From: Lachnospiraceae bacterium
GTDB taxonomy: Bacteria > Bacillota > Clostridia > Lachnospirales > Lachnospiraceae
Assembly (NCBI GenBank): GCA_016286035.1
Contig: JAEERY010000060.1
Coordinates: 1-55,891, forward strand
Direction: 5' to 3'
Length of the DNA: 55,891 nucleotides
A model generated the notes under the pieces. It searched no databases and was not told the DNA's origin. It was given only the letters and a program-made list of their open reading frames with translations. The position numbers and the translations under genes are program-made. Shown here piece by piece: positions 44,338-53,644 of this stretch; the first letter of the stretch is position 1, and every line of letters starts with the position of its first letter.

Positions 44338-45051
44338 TTAAGCCATCTCTATCTCTTCTTCGCCTTCATCTTTTGCTTCAGCTGTCGTGTTTTCTTCAGC
44401 TGCGGCTGTCTGTCTTACATACCAGTCAGCATATTTCTGATAAGTTTCGTTCGACTCATCCGAAATAAATGATTTCTGATAAGCCGTCATGTTGTTGTAT
44501 GCATTCATAACACTTGCAACAACGCTCATGCTGTCCTTTGTAAGTGCTGCATATGAAGGAAGTTTTCCAAGTTCCGAAGAGAATGTCTCTGCCAGTTTCG
44601 TTGCCAGTGTATAATCCGAATCCGCTACTGTTACAAGATCATCGTAATTGTAAAGTGTTCCGTCTATCGAAAGGTATGTCTTGCTTCCCGAGAATGAAAC
44701 ATAATCAACCGTGCCTTCAGCCATCTTGCTGTTTCCGGTAGAATCCGTTTCCTCGATGTATACATACTGACCTATGAGCGATGAAGCGTTCTGCTTTCCA
44801 AGTGAAGCGCTCATGTTCTGCATCTCTTCAAGTTCTGAGAATGTAGCCAGCTGTGAAACATACTCGGTATTGTCTGTAGGCTCCAAGGGATCCTGATATT
44901 TCATCTGAGTTACAAGGAGTTTCAAGAAAGCATCCTTGTCAAGGCTTCCTCCCGCCTGCTTCTGTGAAGCTTCAACAGCCTTGTTGACAGATGAAGCAGC
45001 GGTAGAATTGTTGGTTATCTGTCCGTTTACAACATTTGCTATTGAACTCAT
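44338..45051 (-). CDS. flgD: Flagellar hook capping protein FlgD with C-terminal helical extension
   Basis: A 237-residue hook cap/scaffold. FlgD core at about 37-80: DKDAFLKLLVTQMKYQDPLE, PTDNTEYVSQLATFSELEEM. A beta region up to about 150 (ASSLIGQYVYIEETD, LVTVAD) follows. The remaining ~85 residues form an extra helical domain (LPSYAALTKDSMSVVASVM, NAYNNMTAYQKSFISDESN) like repeats seen in Gram-positive surface proteins. It ends in an acidic tail. ATG 45051 is chosen by AGGAGG; a longer frame overlaps fliK. Confidence 0.9.
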   Translation of the reverse strand: MSSIANVVNGQITNNSTAASSVNKAVEASQKQAGGSLDKDAFLKLLVTQMKYQDPLEPTDNTEYVSQLATFSELEEMQNMSASLGKQNASSLIGQYVYIEETDSTGNSKMAEGTVDYVSFSGSKTYLSIDGTLYNYDDLVTVADSDYTLATKLAETFSSELGKLPSYAALTKDSMSVVASVMNAYNNMTAYQKSFISDESNETYQKYADWYVRQTAAAEENTTAEAKDEGEEEIEMA

Positions 45052-45077
45052 ATAATCCTCCTGTGCGGTAAAGTCGA

Positions 45078-46376
45078 TCACGCCATGTAATCAACCGAGT
45101 TACCGTTTGCCATCATCATCTCTCTCGCGATCCTTATCTCGTCGTCGCCATCAATATCTATATCGTCAGAATCGTCGATTTCATTTAGATTGATGCTTCT
45201 TCTTTTTCTGCCTTCACGGGCTTCGTATTCGGAAGAGTTGTCACCTTCCTTGCTTAAGTTTTCTTCAAACGCATGAGCCGCAACGCTTACTTCAATGGCT
45301 TCAACCTTGATGCCCTGTTCGTTCATGCTCTGCTTAAGCTCTACAAGCTGTGATTCCAAAACAGCTTTTACCTGTTCATTCTGTGTAAGGAAATTAGCGG
45401 TTACCACACCGTCTCTTGCCGCTACCTGTATGCGAACATTTCCGAGACTTGCGGGATGAAGACTCATCTCCATCTCGGTAACGTCTTCACTCATGTTTAA
45501 CTTTAAGCTCTCGGTAACCTGCTCGTATATCCTGTCCATGTCAGGTGTGTAGATCGTCTCGGGTTCTGCAGCCTGCTGTGCAGCTGCCGCCTTGATCCCT
45601 TCAGTTACCGTCTGTGCCCAGTTAAGCTGGTTTCCTGCCTGAGAATCATCTCCTGCATTTCCGGTATCTTTCCTGTCGATCTTTATCTGAGGCTCTTCGG
45701 TTTTTACCGCTTCGGGTGCAATCTCATTTGTAAGACTGTCTATCGGGCTTTGCTTAACCGAAGGTTCTTCAGCTATCACTGCCTTTATTTCTTCCTTAGG
45801 CATGTCAAGCTTTTCTGCAAGCTCTTCCAAGAATTCATCCGCCTGTGCACTGATCTCTTTCATGTTTGCAAACAGATCTTCGTCTGTAGCTATCGCAAGA
45901 GTATCTTCGGCACCTGTAAGTTCTGCAACAACCTGCGGAATATTTGCACTGTCAAGAAGTGCGCTTTCATCAAGTCCTAAGTTTTCAAGTCCCTCCGCAA
46001 CTGCTTCAGGCTCGATATCAAGTACCTGAGCGACTGCCTGTACCATCTGAGAGGCTGCATCGATCACAGCTTCATCGAGATCGGCGTCTTTTTCTTTGAT
46101 ATTTTCATCATCATTCGATGCTTTTTTAACGTCCCTGTTATCAGCTTTGGATACATCATCCCTGTTCTTTGAAACATCAGATTTTTTGACTTCTGTCTTA
46201 TCGTCTGTTTTTACGGTATCCGCTTTCTTGGATGTGTCCGATGAAGCATCTGTCTGCTTGTTGCTGTTTTTCAATACATCCGAGAAATTCTGAGATGCAT
46301 CTGTTTTAACGTTAGCCTGTACAACATTTGTCAGTTCGCTTATCGGGCTTATCTTTGATATTGATCCCGTCGTCAT
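45078..46376 (-). CDS. fliK: Flagellar hook-length control protein FliK
   Basis: A 432-residue protein. The N-terminal two thirds is low-complexity Lys/Asp/Ser/Glu-rich, with internal EPEAVAEGL-type acidic helices, as in molecular rulers. The C-terminal Flg_hook domain (about 280-385) has EMEMSLHPASLGNVRIQVAA, VVTANFLTQNEQVKAVLESQ and LVELKQSMNEQGIKVEAIEV. It controls hook length and the FlhB specificity switch. AAGGAGG before ATG; 106-base gap upstream with a candidate promoter. Confidence 0.92.
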   Translation of the reverse strand: MTTGSISKISPISELTNVVQANVKTDASQNFSDVLKNSNKQTDASSDTSKKADTVKTDDKTEVKKSDVSKNRDDVSKADNRDVKKASNDDENIKEKDADLDEAVIDAASQMVQAVAQVLDIEPEAVAEGLENLGLDESALLDSANIPQVVAELTGAEDTLAIATDEDLFANMKEISAQADEFLEELAEKLDMPKEEIKAVIAEEPSVKQSPIDSLTNEIAPEAVKTEEPQIKIDRKDTGNAGDDSQAGNQLNWAQTVTEGIKAAAAQQAAEPETIYTPDMDRIYEQVTESLKLNMSEDVTEMEMSLHPASLGNVRIQVAARDGVVTANFLTQNEQVKAVLESQLVELKQSMNEQGIKVEAIEVSVAAHAFEENLSKEGDNSSEYEAREGRKRRSINLNEIDDSDDIDIDGDDEIRIAREMMMANGNSVDYMA

Positions 46377-46438
46377 ATATCGACCTCCTTTCTATCATCT
46401 ATGCTGCGCATAAAAGCGCAATCTTCTAGACAATATAT

Positions 46439-46466
46439 ATTTCGGTCATACCCGCTTAAAAAATTA
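46439..46466 (-). promoter_or_regulatory. Candidate sigma-28-like promoter upstream of fliK
   Basis: Minus-strand TAAT (46463-46466) and ACCGAAAT (46439-46446) with a 16-base spacer resemble the FliA consensus TAAA-N15-GCCGATAT (3 of 4 and 6 of 8). It lies in a 106-base gap that also carries a GCGC/GCGC hairpin. Weak support. Confidence 0.25.
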
Positions 46467-46482
46467 GATTTTGTTTTCCTTA

Positions 46483-47355
46483 TCACTCCGGATCCATGAT
46501 CTTTGTGAGTTTGGCTGCAACTTCCTGGTCCATAACGCCAAGGATCTTGCCTCTCGCATCAGGTTCCATCTGCCAGAGTATCCTTGCAACAAGTTCAAGG
46601 TTGTCCGTCATCTGTTCAAATATCTCAGCAGCCTGTTTGGGTTTCATCTCGGAATATGCCTGAGCATAGTTCTTTACTAGCTCATCCTCTTCCTTCTGGA
46701 TTATCACCTGTTTGTACAGAGCTTCTGCCGTTGCAGGATCCATGGTCTCGTAGTATTTCTGGTATTCCTCTGCTCCGGGACCTTTTTGCGCATAAACGAC
46801 TTCGTTATAAAACTCTGTCTTTATCTTTTCAAATTCAACCTGCTTATCCTCAAAGGTCTTTAACCTGTTTATCTCCTCGGCCTGTACGGATATCTGCTCA
46901 TCCTTCCTTGTATTATCCTCGCTAAGCCTGCTGACCTGAGCTTTAAGATCGTCTATCTCGCGGACCGCATCTCGAAGCGAAGAGTATCCTGATACATCAA
47001 CGTACTCTCCCTCTTCTTCCATAGCACTGTCGGGAAGGATCTTGTTCACTACCGGCACATTTTTTAAAACAGGTGCCAGAACCCCCGAACCGAAGCCTCC
47101 GACATCAAGTTTTACAAGAGCGCACAAAATAGCAACCCATACCAGGATTATGATGACCGTGGTGATAAACACCGGTATACCGCTGCCCTCATCATCCATG
47201 ATACGAGCTTCTTCATCAGCCAGCTCCTTGGCTCTCTTTTTTGCCTCTTTCTTACGGGCCTTTTGATCTTTCTTATCTTTTTTCTGTTGTTCCTTGAACT
47301 GCTTCTGGCTCTCTTTGAGCTTCGCAACTTCAGGATCCATAGGTTCTTTAGCCAT
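46483..47355 (-). CDS. MotE-like flagellar protein with MgtE-N-type domain
   Basis: A 290-residue protein. A very basic N-terminus (10-48, KEQQKKDKKDQKARKKEAKK) precedes one membrane helix (about 58-82), a coiled coil (about 125-180) and a C-terminal domain ETMDPATAEALYKQVI to RGKILGVMDQEVAAKLTKIM, related to MotE/MgtE N-terminal repeats. In Bacillus the same slot holds ylxF. MotE in other bacteria chaperones the stator or MotC. ATG immediately follows the fliJ stop (TAAATG). Confidence 0.8.
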   Translation of the reverse strand: MAKEPMDPEVAKLKESQKQFKEQQKKDKKDQKARKKEAKKRAKELADEEARIMDDEGSGIPVFITTVIIILVWVAILCALVKLDVGGFGSGVLAPVLKNVPVVNKILPDSAMEEEGEYVDVSGYSSLRDAVREIDDLKAQVSRLSEDNTRKDEQISVQAEEINRLKTFEDKQVEFEKIKTEFYNEVVYAQKGPGAEEYQKYYETMDPATAEALYKQVIIQKEEDELVKNYAQAYSEMKPKQAAEIFEQMTDNLELVARILWQMEPDARGKILGVMDQEVAAKLTKIMDPE

Positions 47356-47838
47356 TTAGATACTTGCCTTTTCCTCTGTATTGTTATTGTCCGCCTTTAT
47401 ACGCTCTCCGTATGTGTAGCTGACAAGTTCGTCTATTTCCTTGCTCTCCGCAGCATTGACTTCATGCATAAACTCCACAAAGCTGTTTTCCTTTAACTTC
47501 TCGTGGATCTTTCTTTCCTGCATTGCATCGGTAAGCTGCATCCTTGCCTGTTCGACACCCTTGCGTGCCGCTTCGACATTTTTTTCCTGTTCCTTTATCT
47601 GACCTTTGATATTCTCTATAGCCCGGTCATTATCCCGCATATCATAAGGATTTAAAACATCTTCTCTTAACTTTCGGCCCTTCTGCTCATACTCCACTCT
47701 TCTTTCAATAAGCAGGTCTCTTTTATGCTCCTCCTCATCAAGTTTTGCCTGAGCAGCGGCAAATACAGCTCTCGCCTGATCCTCTATACGGTATTTGATA
47801 TCCAGGACGTTTTGTAATTTATACTTAAACTTAGCCAT
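47356..47838 (-). CDS. fliJ: Flagellar export chaperone FliJ
   Basis: A 160-residue, almost wholly coiled-coil protein beginning MAKFKYKLQNVLDIKYRIED and rich in Lys, Glu and Arg. The FliJ family is short and helical and pairs with the ATPase FliI, whose gene lies 18 bases upstream. It acts as central stalk of the export ATPase. Identification by start motif, composition and position. Confidence 0.92.
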   Translation of the reverse strand: MAKFKYKLQNVLDIKYRIEDQARAVFAAAQAKLDEEEHKRDLLIERRVEYEQKGRKLREDVLNPYDMRDNDRAIENIKGQIKEQEKNVEAARKGVEQARMQLTDAMQERKIHEKLKENSFVEFMHEVNAAESKEIDELVSYTYGERIKADNNNTEEKASI

Positions 47839-47856
47839 AAAACGATTCTCTCTTCA

Positions 47857-49182
47857 TTAAGAAGCATCAGTAAATATGCTCTCCATGAGTCTTAAGCTCT
47901 CCTCGTAATCGAACTTCTCATCAGTATCCTGGAGAAGAAACTCATTAACCGCATCTATCTTGTCTATGGCATAATCGATGTTCTTGTTGTTGCCTCTCTT
48001 GTAAGCTCCGATATTTATAAGATCCTCGCTGTCATTGTAGGTCGCAAGAACGTTTTTGAGCTTGCCCGCAACTTTCTTATGCTCCTTATCCACTATCTGA
48101 CTCATGCATCGGCTGATTGACTGCAGTACATCTATCGCAGGATAGTGATTCTTATGCGCAAGCTTTCTGTTTAGCATTATATGCCCGTCAAGGATGGATC
48201 TTGCGGTATCGGTGATGGGTTCATTGAAATCATCACCGTCAACAAGTACGGTATAAAGACCCGTAATGGAACCTTTATCATCACATCCCGCTCTTTCCAA
48301 GAGCTTTGGCATCTCTGAATAAACACTCGGCGGATATCCTCTGGATACGGGAGGTTCGCCTCCTGCCAGTCCTATCTCACGCTGAGCCATCGAAAAACGT
48401 GTAAGTGAATCCATCATAAGAAGGACATCCTTGCCCTGATCCCTGAAATACTCGGCTATGGCCGTTGCCGTCTTTGCAGCCTTGTTTCTTTCAAGAGCGG
48501 GTCTGTCGGATGTTGCCACTACGACAACGGATCTTTTCATACCTTCAGGCCCCAGATCTCTTTCTATGAATTCCCTTACCTCACGGCCACGCTCTCCGAT
48601 AAGAGCAATTACATTTATATCAGCCTTTGTATTTCTGGCAAACATGCCCATAAGTGTCGATTTTCCGACACCGGAACCTGCGAATATACCGATACGCTGT
48701 CCCTTGCCTATGGTAAGAAGTCCGTCTACTGCCTTAACCCCCAGGCACAGAACTTCATTGATTATCTTTCTTGACATGGGATCCGGAGGCGGAGCTTCAA
48801 CAGAATAAGCCTTTCCGTCAAGTATCCTGCTTCCGTCTGTAGGTCTTCCGAGTCCGTCAAGGGTTTTACCCAGAAGTGCATCGCTGACCATTACGGTCAA
48901 CGGATTCTCGGTGTTAACAACTATATTTCCTATACCGATACCCTCAGTCGAACCGTAAGGCATCAGCTGAGTCTTTCCCTCTTTAAAGCCTACCACTTCC
49001 GTCATGATGGGCTTTGCAGTCGAATCATCCGGATAGACATAGCATACATCGCCGAGTCTCGCATCGGGTCCCATCGATTCTATGGTAAGGCCTACTACGT
49101 TTACGATCTTACCCTTACGTGCAAAAAAAGACTCTTCTGCAACCTTAATATATTTATCAAAATTTATCTTGACTGCATTCAA
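47857..49182 (-). CDS. fliI: Flagellum-specific ATP synthase FliI
   Basis: A 441-residue F1-beta-like ATPase of the export apparatus. Walker A IFAGSGVGKSTLMGM (about 167-181), Walker B VLLMMDSLTRFSMAQREIGL, and the catalytic region GEPPVSRGYPPSVYSEMPKL. It starts with TTG at 49180-49182 behind GGAAG. This start gives the usual FliI length. Between fliH and fliJ, its stalk/regulator genes. Confidence 0.96.
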   Translation of the reverse strand: MNAVKINFDKYIKVAEESFFARKGKIVNVVGLTIESMGPDARLGDVCYVYPDDSTAKPIMTEVVGFKEGKTQLMPYGSTEGIGIGNIVVNTENPLTVMVSDALLGKTLDGLGRPTDGSRILDGKAYSVEAPPPDPMSRKIINEVLCLGVKAVDGLLTIGKGQRIGIFAGSGVGKSTLMGMFARNTKADINVIALIGERGREVREFIERDLGPEGMKRSVVVVATSDRPALERNKAAKTATAIAEYFRDQGKDVLLMMDSLTRFSMAQREIGLAGGEPPVSRGYPPSVYSEMPKLLERAGCDDKGSITGLYTVLVDGDDFNEPITDTARSILDGHIMLNRKLAHKNHYPAIDVLQSISRCMSQIVDKEHKKVAGKLKNVLATYNDSEDLINIGAYKRGNNKNIDYAIDKIDAVNEFLLQDTDEKFDYEESLRLMESIFTDAS

Positions 49183-49190
49183 GTCTCTTC

Positions 49191-50129
49191 CTACCTTCCA
49201 TCATATGCGAGAAGCATAAGCTTCTTCTTTATGGCCGTCAGCTGTGTCTCCACACCGCAATCGAATATACCGTTTGCTGTCTCTATAAGAGCATCCCCGC
49301 TCTTCATCGTCAGATCCTCGATAACATCGATCGTTACATCCTCGGCCATGGCCGCATCAGCCAGTTCCTTCTTACGCTCGTATACAAATTTATAATCTTC
49401 TTTGCTTACATGTATGATGTAATTCTTGGAGCCTTCCACCTTCTGCATGGCATTACGTAAAAGGTTCACCACGATATTCTTTTCTTCCGAAAGGTCTACC
49501 TGAAAGACCTTCTCGTATATATTTGTTATATATCTTACAAATTTGGGCTCAAGTTCAAACAAAAGCTCGGCATATTCCTCATCATGCTTATTCTTTTCTT
49601 CTTCGAACTTCCTGCGTGCTTCCTCGAGTTCAGCATATCCGGCATCTCTGCCTTCCTGATACCCCTGGGTCTTTGCAGCTTCCAGCGCTATAGCCTTGTC
49701 TCTTGCCACTTCTTCGGCTGCCTGGTTTTTCATAACAGCTATATCTGCAAGAGTCTCTTCAACAAGACGATGTCTTAAGCCTTCAACTTCCGCCCTGACC
49801 TCTTCTTCCGAAGGAACGGGTTCTTGAGCCTGTCCTGCCTTTATCACATTTGATACGGGTGCTTCGTTTCCATCAACGACTTCCTCGCTCATATCGTCAA
49901 CAAGCCCTTTTACCATCTCGGCATCAAGCTCACTGAATCCGGCTTCGGAAAACTCGCCCTCCGTGCCGTCTCCGGATACCACATCCTGATCGGTCACATT
50001 CGGGACTCCGTCGGGAAATATATATTTGATCCTCTCAAGGCTCTGTTCCACGGTTATGTTGCCGTCAATAACCCTTGGAGAGGATGTCTCTTTTGTAACA
50101 AAATAGGATTTAACCAGATTCTTAGACAA
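49191..50129 (-). CDS. fliH: Flagellar assembly protein FliH
   Basis: A 312-residue regulator of FliI. Acidic N-terminal half (about 50-110), a long coiled coil (about 110-190, EARRKFEEEKNKHDEEYAEL) and a C-terminal FliH/V-type-E-like domain (VVNLLRNAMQKVEGSKNYII to LIETANGIFDCGVETQL). Starts with TTG (50127-50129), 8 bases inside the fliG stop region, behind GGAGGAGACGAG. Longer than the ~235 of E. coli because of the N-terminal extension. Confidence 0.92.
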   Translation of the reverse strand: MSKNLVKSYFVTKETSSPRVIDGNITVEQSLERIKYIFPDGVPNVTDQDVVSGDGTEGEFSEAGFSELDAEMVKGLVDDMSEEVVDGNEAPVSNVIKAGQAQEPVPSEEEVRAEVEGLRHRLVEETLADIAVMKNQAAEEVARDKAIALEAAKTQGYQEGRDAGYAELEEARRKFEEEKNKHDEEYAELLFELEPKFVRYITNIYEKVFQVDLSEEKNIVVNLLRNAMQKVEGSKNYIIHVSKEDYKFVYERKKELADAAMAEDVTIDVIEDLTMKSGDALIETANGIFDCGVETQLTAIKKKLMLLAYDGR

Positions 50130-51141
50130 TGATCTCGTCTCCTCCGCCTCTTGATATTACTATCTCGGCACTGTCCTCTAACTTACGTATTATGTTAACT
50201 ATCTTCTGCTGAGCTTCCTCAACATCCTTCATACGGACAGGTCCCATGAATTCCATATCTTCCTTGATCATGGTCGCAAGTCTCTTTGAAAGGTTGTTAA
50301 AGATAGCATTCTGAACCTGCTCATTTGAACCCTTGAGTGCAAGTGCAAGATCGTTGTTATCAACATCACGCAGCACTCTCTGTATCGCACGGTCGTCCAG
50401 AAGAAGGATATCCTCGAATACGAACATCTTCTTTCTGATATCGTCGGCAAGTTCGGGCTCTTCGATCTCGAGTATCTCCATGATATGTTTTTCCGTACCA
50501 CGGTCTACAGAGTTTAATATCTCTACAACCTGATCCACACCGCCGATAATCGTGTAATCCTGATTTACAAGGCTTGCCAGCTTGCTCTCGAGCATCTTTT
50601 CCACTTCCTTGATAACATCCGGGCTCGTTCTGTCCATCATAGCCACACGCTTTGCGACATCAGGCTGCCTGTCTGCAGGCAATGCCGAAATAACGGCTCC
50701 GGCCTGTGCGGGCGCCAGATATGACAATATAAGTGCGATAGTCTGAGGATGCTCGTCCTGGATAAAGTTTAACAGCTGGCTCGGATCCGTCTTTCTGACA
50801 AACTCGAAAGGCTTGACCTGAAGACTCGCTGTGAGCTTTGATATAACGTTGACTGCCTGTTCCGAACCGAGAGCTTTTTCAAGCAGCTCTTTCGCATAAC
50901 CGATACCGCCTTCTGCGATATACTGCTGCGCAAGACATACCTGATAGAACTCGTCGATAACCTGTTCCTTTACACTCGGAATGATACTTCTGGTGTTTGC
51001 TATCTCGAGAGTGAGCTCCTCTATCTCTTCTTCTTTCAGATGTTTAAATATGGTTGCCGACTTCTCGGGGCCGAGCGCGATCAGAAGTATCGCTGCTTTC
51101 TGTATCCCTGTTAAGCCTTCTTCTTCCTGTTTTCTGGCCAT
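50122..51141 (-). CDS. fliG: Flagellar motor switch protein FliG
   Basis: A 339-residue rotor protein. N-terminal FliF-binding domain (GIQKAAILLIALGPEKSATI), middle domain with the EHPQ motif in QDEHPQTIALILSYL, and the C-terminal charged torque helix region (EDILLLDDRAIQRVLRDVDN, NDLALALKGSNEQVQNAIFN). This domain contacts MotA. Shine-Dalgarno is weak (AGGTTTACTAGG). Confidence 0.97.
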   Translation of the reverse strand: MARKQEEEGLTGIQKAAILLIALGPEKSATIFKHLKEEEIEELTLEIANTRSIIPSVKEQVIDEFYQVCLAQQYIAEGGIGYAKELLEKALGSEQAVNVISKLTASLQVKPFEFVRKTDPSQLLNFIQDEHPQTIALILSYLAPAQAGAVISALPADRQPDVAKRVAMMDRTSPDVIKEVEKMLESKLASLVNQDYTIIGGVDQVVEILNSVDRGTEKHIMEILEIEEPELADDIRKKMFVFEDILLLDDRAIQRVLRDVDNNDLALALKGSNEQVQNAIFNNLSKRLATMIKEDMEFMGPVRMKDVEEAQQKIVNIIRKLEDSAEIVISRGGGDEIIV

Positions 51142-51179
51142 CCTAGTAAACCTATCCCCTCACCTGCATTAACAGATGA

Positions 51180-52787
51180 TCAACCCCAGTCTTCATTGAG
51201 CCAGTTACGCAAAAGTGCTGCGGCTGCTTCGGGGTTCTCATCAACAAATTTATCTACGACCTTCCTGGTCTCAGATTTCTCTTCGACTTCGATCGAATCA
51301 ACTTCAGCAGGATTTACAGGTCCTGACTGCAATAAGCTTTCCACTGAGAGTTCTTCCTCTACCTCTTCGACCTTCTCCGTCTTCATACCGCGAAGTATTA
51401 CAAAGGCGAGAAGTCCGAGTATCGCGATTATGAGTATGATCTGGATTATATCGCCTACTTCTACGGAAGTTCCTTCCTTATCTATAAAGAGGGGTTCCTC
51501 GTAAGCGATTATCGTGATCGATTCTTTCGGTATTCCCGATGCGTTCGAAACAAGATCGATCATGCTCTCATCAACATCGATCCTTGTCCTTTGCTGATTC
51601 GCTAGTTTATATTCATCCCATGTCACACCGTCAAGGAGTCCCTGGGTCTTTGCATCCTCTTCCTTTAAAGCCTTGTATTTGATGGCCGCTACCGATACGG
51701 ATGATGTCGCATACTTGATAAGGCCTGCCGGTATGGTGGTCTTCGTAACCTCTTCGTTTGGAAGATATTTTCTGGATTCTTCCGTTACGGTTGAACTTGA
51801 GCTCTGATTGTCCTGTATAACATATGTCGTTCCGTCTTCACCGTTTGAATCAGTTCCGGGAACTCCGGCAGTAGACCCCTGCGACTCTGAATTATATATA
51901 TCTTCCGAACTTAACACGCCCTGACTCTGATCATCCGCCGGTGTATACAAATGACTTGTCTTTTCAGTTACCGAGAAATCAAGATCAAGTTTGCTTGAAA
52001 CCTCTATCATGTCAAACTCGTTGGTGCCGAGTAATACCTTCTTGATATTTCCCTGAATGATGTTCTCAGCATTCTGCTTTACAGCCTGCTGGCCTGTAGC
52101 CGCACCCGTTATGGAATAATCCTCGTCGCCTGAGAATAAGAGCTGTCCCTCATTATCGATGATTGTGATGTTTGCGATAGAGCTGTTTCCCAAAGCGGTC
52201 TTAACAAATTTAGCGACGTTCTCGGCATTCTCTGCTGTAAACTCACCGTCAGGCTCTATCATTATGGCTGCGCTTGATTCTTCCTTGGTTGCTATGAGTG
52301 TACCGTTGTCCGAAGGAAGATCTAACTGAACCGTTGCGTTCTTTACATTCGCAAGACCTTCTATATGGCTCTCCATCTGCTTTTCAAGATAGAGCTTATA
52401 GCTTCTCTGCTTATCGGATTCCGTAGTAGAAAGGCCACCGCCTGTAACATTGCTAAGATCATACGAAGCCGTAGGTATGTTGTTTGCACCCAGCAAAAGA
52501 TTTGCCTGTGCGACCTGGCTCTTTAAAACACTGATCTGATATCCGTCATCACTGGTCTTGTATGTGATGTTGTCACCTTCCAAGAGTTCTATGATCTGCG
52601 ATGACTCCTTTGTGGATTCGCACACCACAAGAGTCTCGTAAACCGGCCTTGTGAGCAGAGTTACAAGCACAACAAGAGCGACTACCACGCCCAATACCGC
52701 GGACACGATAATCGTCTTTTGTTTCGGTTCGAATTTGTTCCACCATTCCAAGAATTTCTGTGGCAGTTGTTTCAGTCTTTCAACCAT
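51180..52787 (-). CDS. fliF: Flagellar MS-ring protein FliF
   Basis: A 535-residue MS-ring subunit. Membrane helices at about 25-46 and about 440-460 bound the periplasmic ring-building domains (YETLVVCESTKESSQIIELL, QLDLPSDNGTLIATKEESSA). A Ser/Gln/Gly-rich stretch (about 290-340) forms the beta-collar loop. The C-terminal tail with DENPEAAAALLRNWLNED is the FliG-binding motif. AGAGGC before ATG. Confidence 0.97.
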   Translation of the reverse strand: MVERLKQLPQKFLEWWNKFEPKQKTIIVSAVLGVVVALVVLVTLLTRPVYETLVVCESTKESSQIIELLEGDNITYKTSDDGYQISVLKSQVAQANLLLGANNIPTASYDLSNVTGGGLSTTESDKQRSYKLYLEKQMESHIEGLANVKNATVQLDLPSDNGTLIATKEESSAAIMIEPDGEFTAENAENVAKFVKTALGNSSIANITIIDNEGQLLFSGDEDYSITGAATGQQAVKQNAENIIQGNIKKVLLGTNEFDMIEVSSKLDLDFSVTEKTSHLYTPADDQSQGVLSSEDIYNSESQGSTAGVPGTDSNGEDGTTYVIQDNQSSSSTVTEESRKYLPNEEVTKTTIPAGLIKYATSSVSVAAIKYKALKEEDAKTQGLLDGVTWDEYKLANQQRTRIDVDESMIDLVSNASGIPKESITIIAYEEPLFIDKEGTSVEVGDIIQIILIIAILGLLAFVILRGMKTEKVEEVEEELSVESLLQSGPVNPAEVDSIEVEEKSETRKVVDKFVDENPEAAAALLRNWLNEDWG

Positions 52788-52801
52788 GAGTTGCCTCTAT
52801 A

Positions 52802-53128
52802 TTATATCTGCATCTGCATAAGTTCTTTGTAAGCTTCCATCAGTCTGTCTCTTACAGCAACCGTATACTGAAGTGCTGTAGAAGCCTTTTCGAGAGCTAT
52901 TGTCAGATCATGGGTGTTGTCTGTAAGACCCATCGCAAATTTTAATTCTTCATTCTCTGCATCTGACAGATATGAATTTGTCTGATTTATATTATCAAGA
53001 GCTGTCTGAAAGATCGCACCAAATGCATCCTCTGAATCGTTTGTGGTCGTCTTGACACCTGCGATCGAATTCTTCGTAGCTGTCTGAATCGCCCCTGATG
53101 ATATGTTATATAAAGCTGTTATATCCAC
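52802..53128 (-). CDS. fliE: Flagellar hook-basal body protein FliE
   Basis: A 108-residue adaptor linking MS ring and rod. FAMGLTDNTHDLTIALEKAS and the C-terminal TALQYTVAVRDRLMEAYKEL are the FliE signature. It starts with GTG (53126-53128) behind AGGAG with 8-base spacing. In place between flgC and fliF. Confidence 0.95.
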   Translation of the reverse strand: MDITALYNISSGAIQTATKNSIAGVKTTTNDSEDAFGAIFQTALDNINQTNSYLSDAENEELKFAMGLTDNTHDLTIALEKASTALQYTVAVRDRLMEAYKELMQMQI

Positions 53129-53183
53129 CGTTCATTCTCCTTTAATATAAAGGCTGTCTTTTTATCATGATCTTACTGCTTTA

Positions 53184-53633
53184 TCAGCCGCCCTGTCCCA
53201 TGCTCAGGCCCTGCTTTGCTATGGACTTGCTCGCTTCAAATGCAGTAGCGTTTGCTTCATAGCTTCTTGACGCATCGATTAGATTTGTCATCTCGGTTAT
53301 GATGTTTACATTCGGATAGATGACATATCCGTTCTCATCGGCATCAGGATGAGCCGGATCGTAAACCATGTTTCCTTCGGACTGGTCTTCAAATGTTCCG
53401 CTTGCCACAACGCCGTGACCCTTGAACCTTCTGCTCGCACGTCCGAATATCGTATCAAAGTTTTCGTAATTACCGCTCTTCTCCTCAAAAGTAACTACCT
53501 TTCTCTTGTAAGGAGTTCCGTCTTCGGTTCTTGTTGTATTGGCATTCGCCACGTTTTCGGCTATGACATCCATACGGTAGCGCTGTGCTGTCAGACCGCT
53601 TGCGTTTATATTAAAAGAATCAAACATACTCAT
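53184..53633 (-). CDS. flgC: Flagellar basal-body rod protein FlgC
   Basis: A 149-residue proximal rod protein. N-terminal FNINASGLTAQRYRMDVIAE with NVANANTTRTEDGTPYKRK, and C-terminal VNIITEMTNLIDASRSYEAN. Normal length. GAGGTG before ATG. Second gene of the operon. Confidence 0.97.
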   Translation of the reverse strand: MSMFDSFNINASGLTAQRYRMDVIAENVANANTTRTEDGTPYKRKVVTFEEKSGNYENFDTIFGRASRRFKGHGVVASGTFEDQSEGNMVYDPAHPDADENGYVIYPNVNIITEMTNLIDASRSYEANATAFEASKSIAKQGLSMGQGG

Positions 53634-53644
53634 AAGTCACACCT

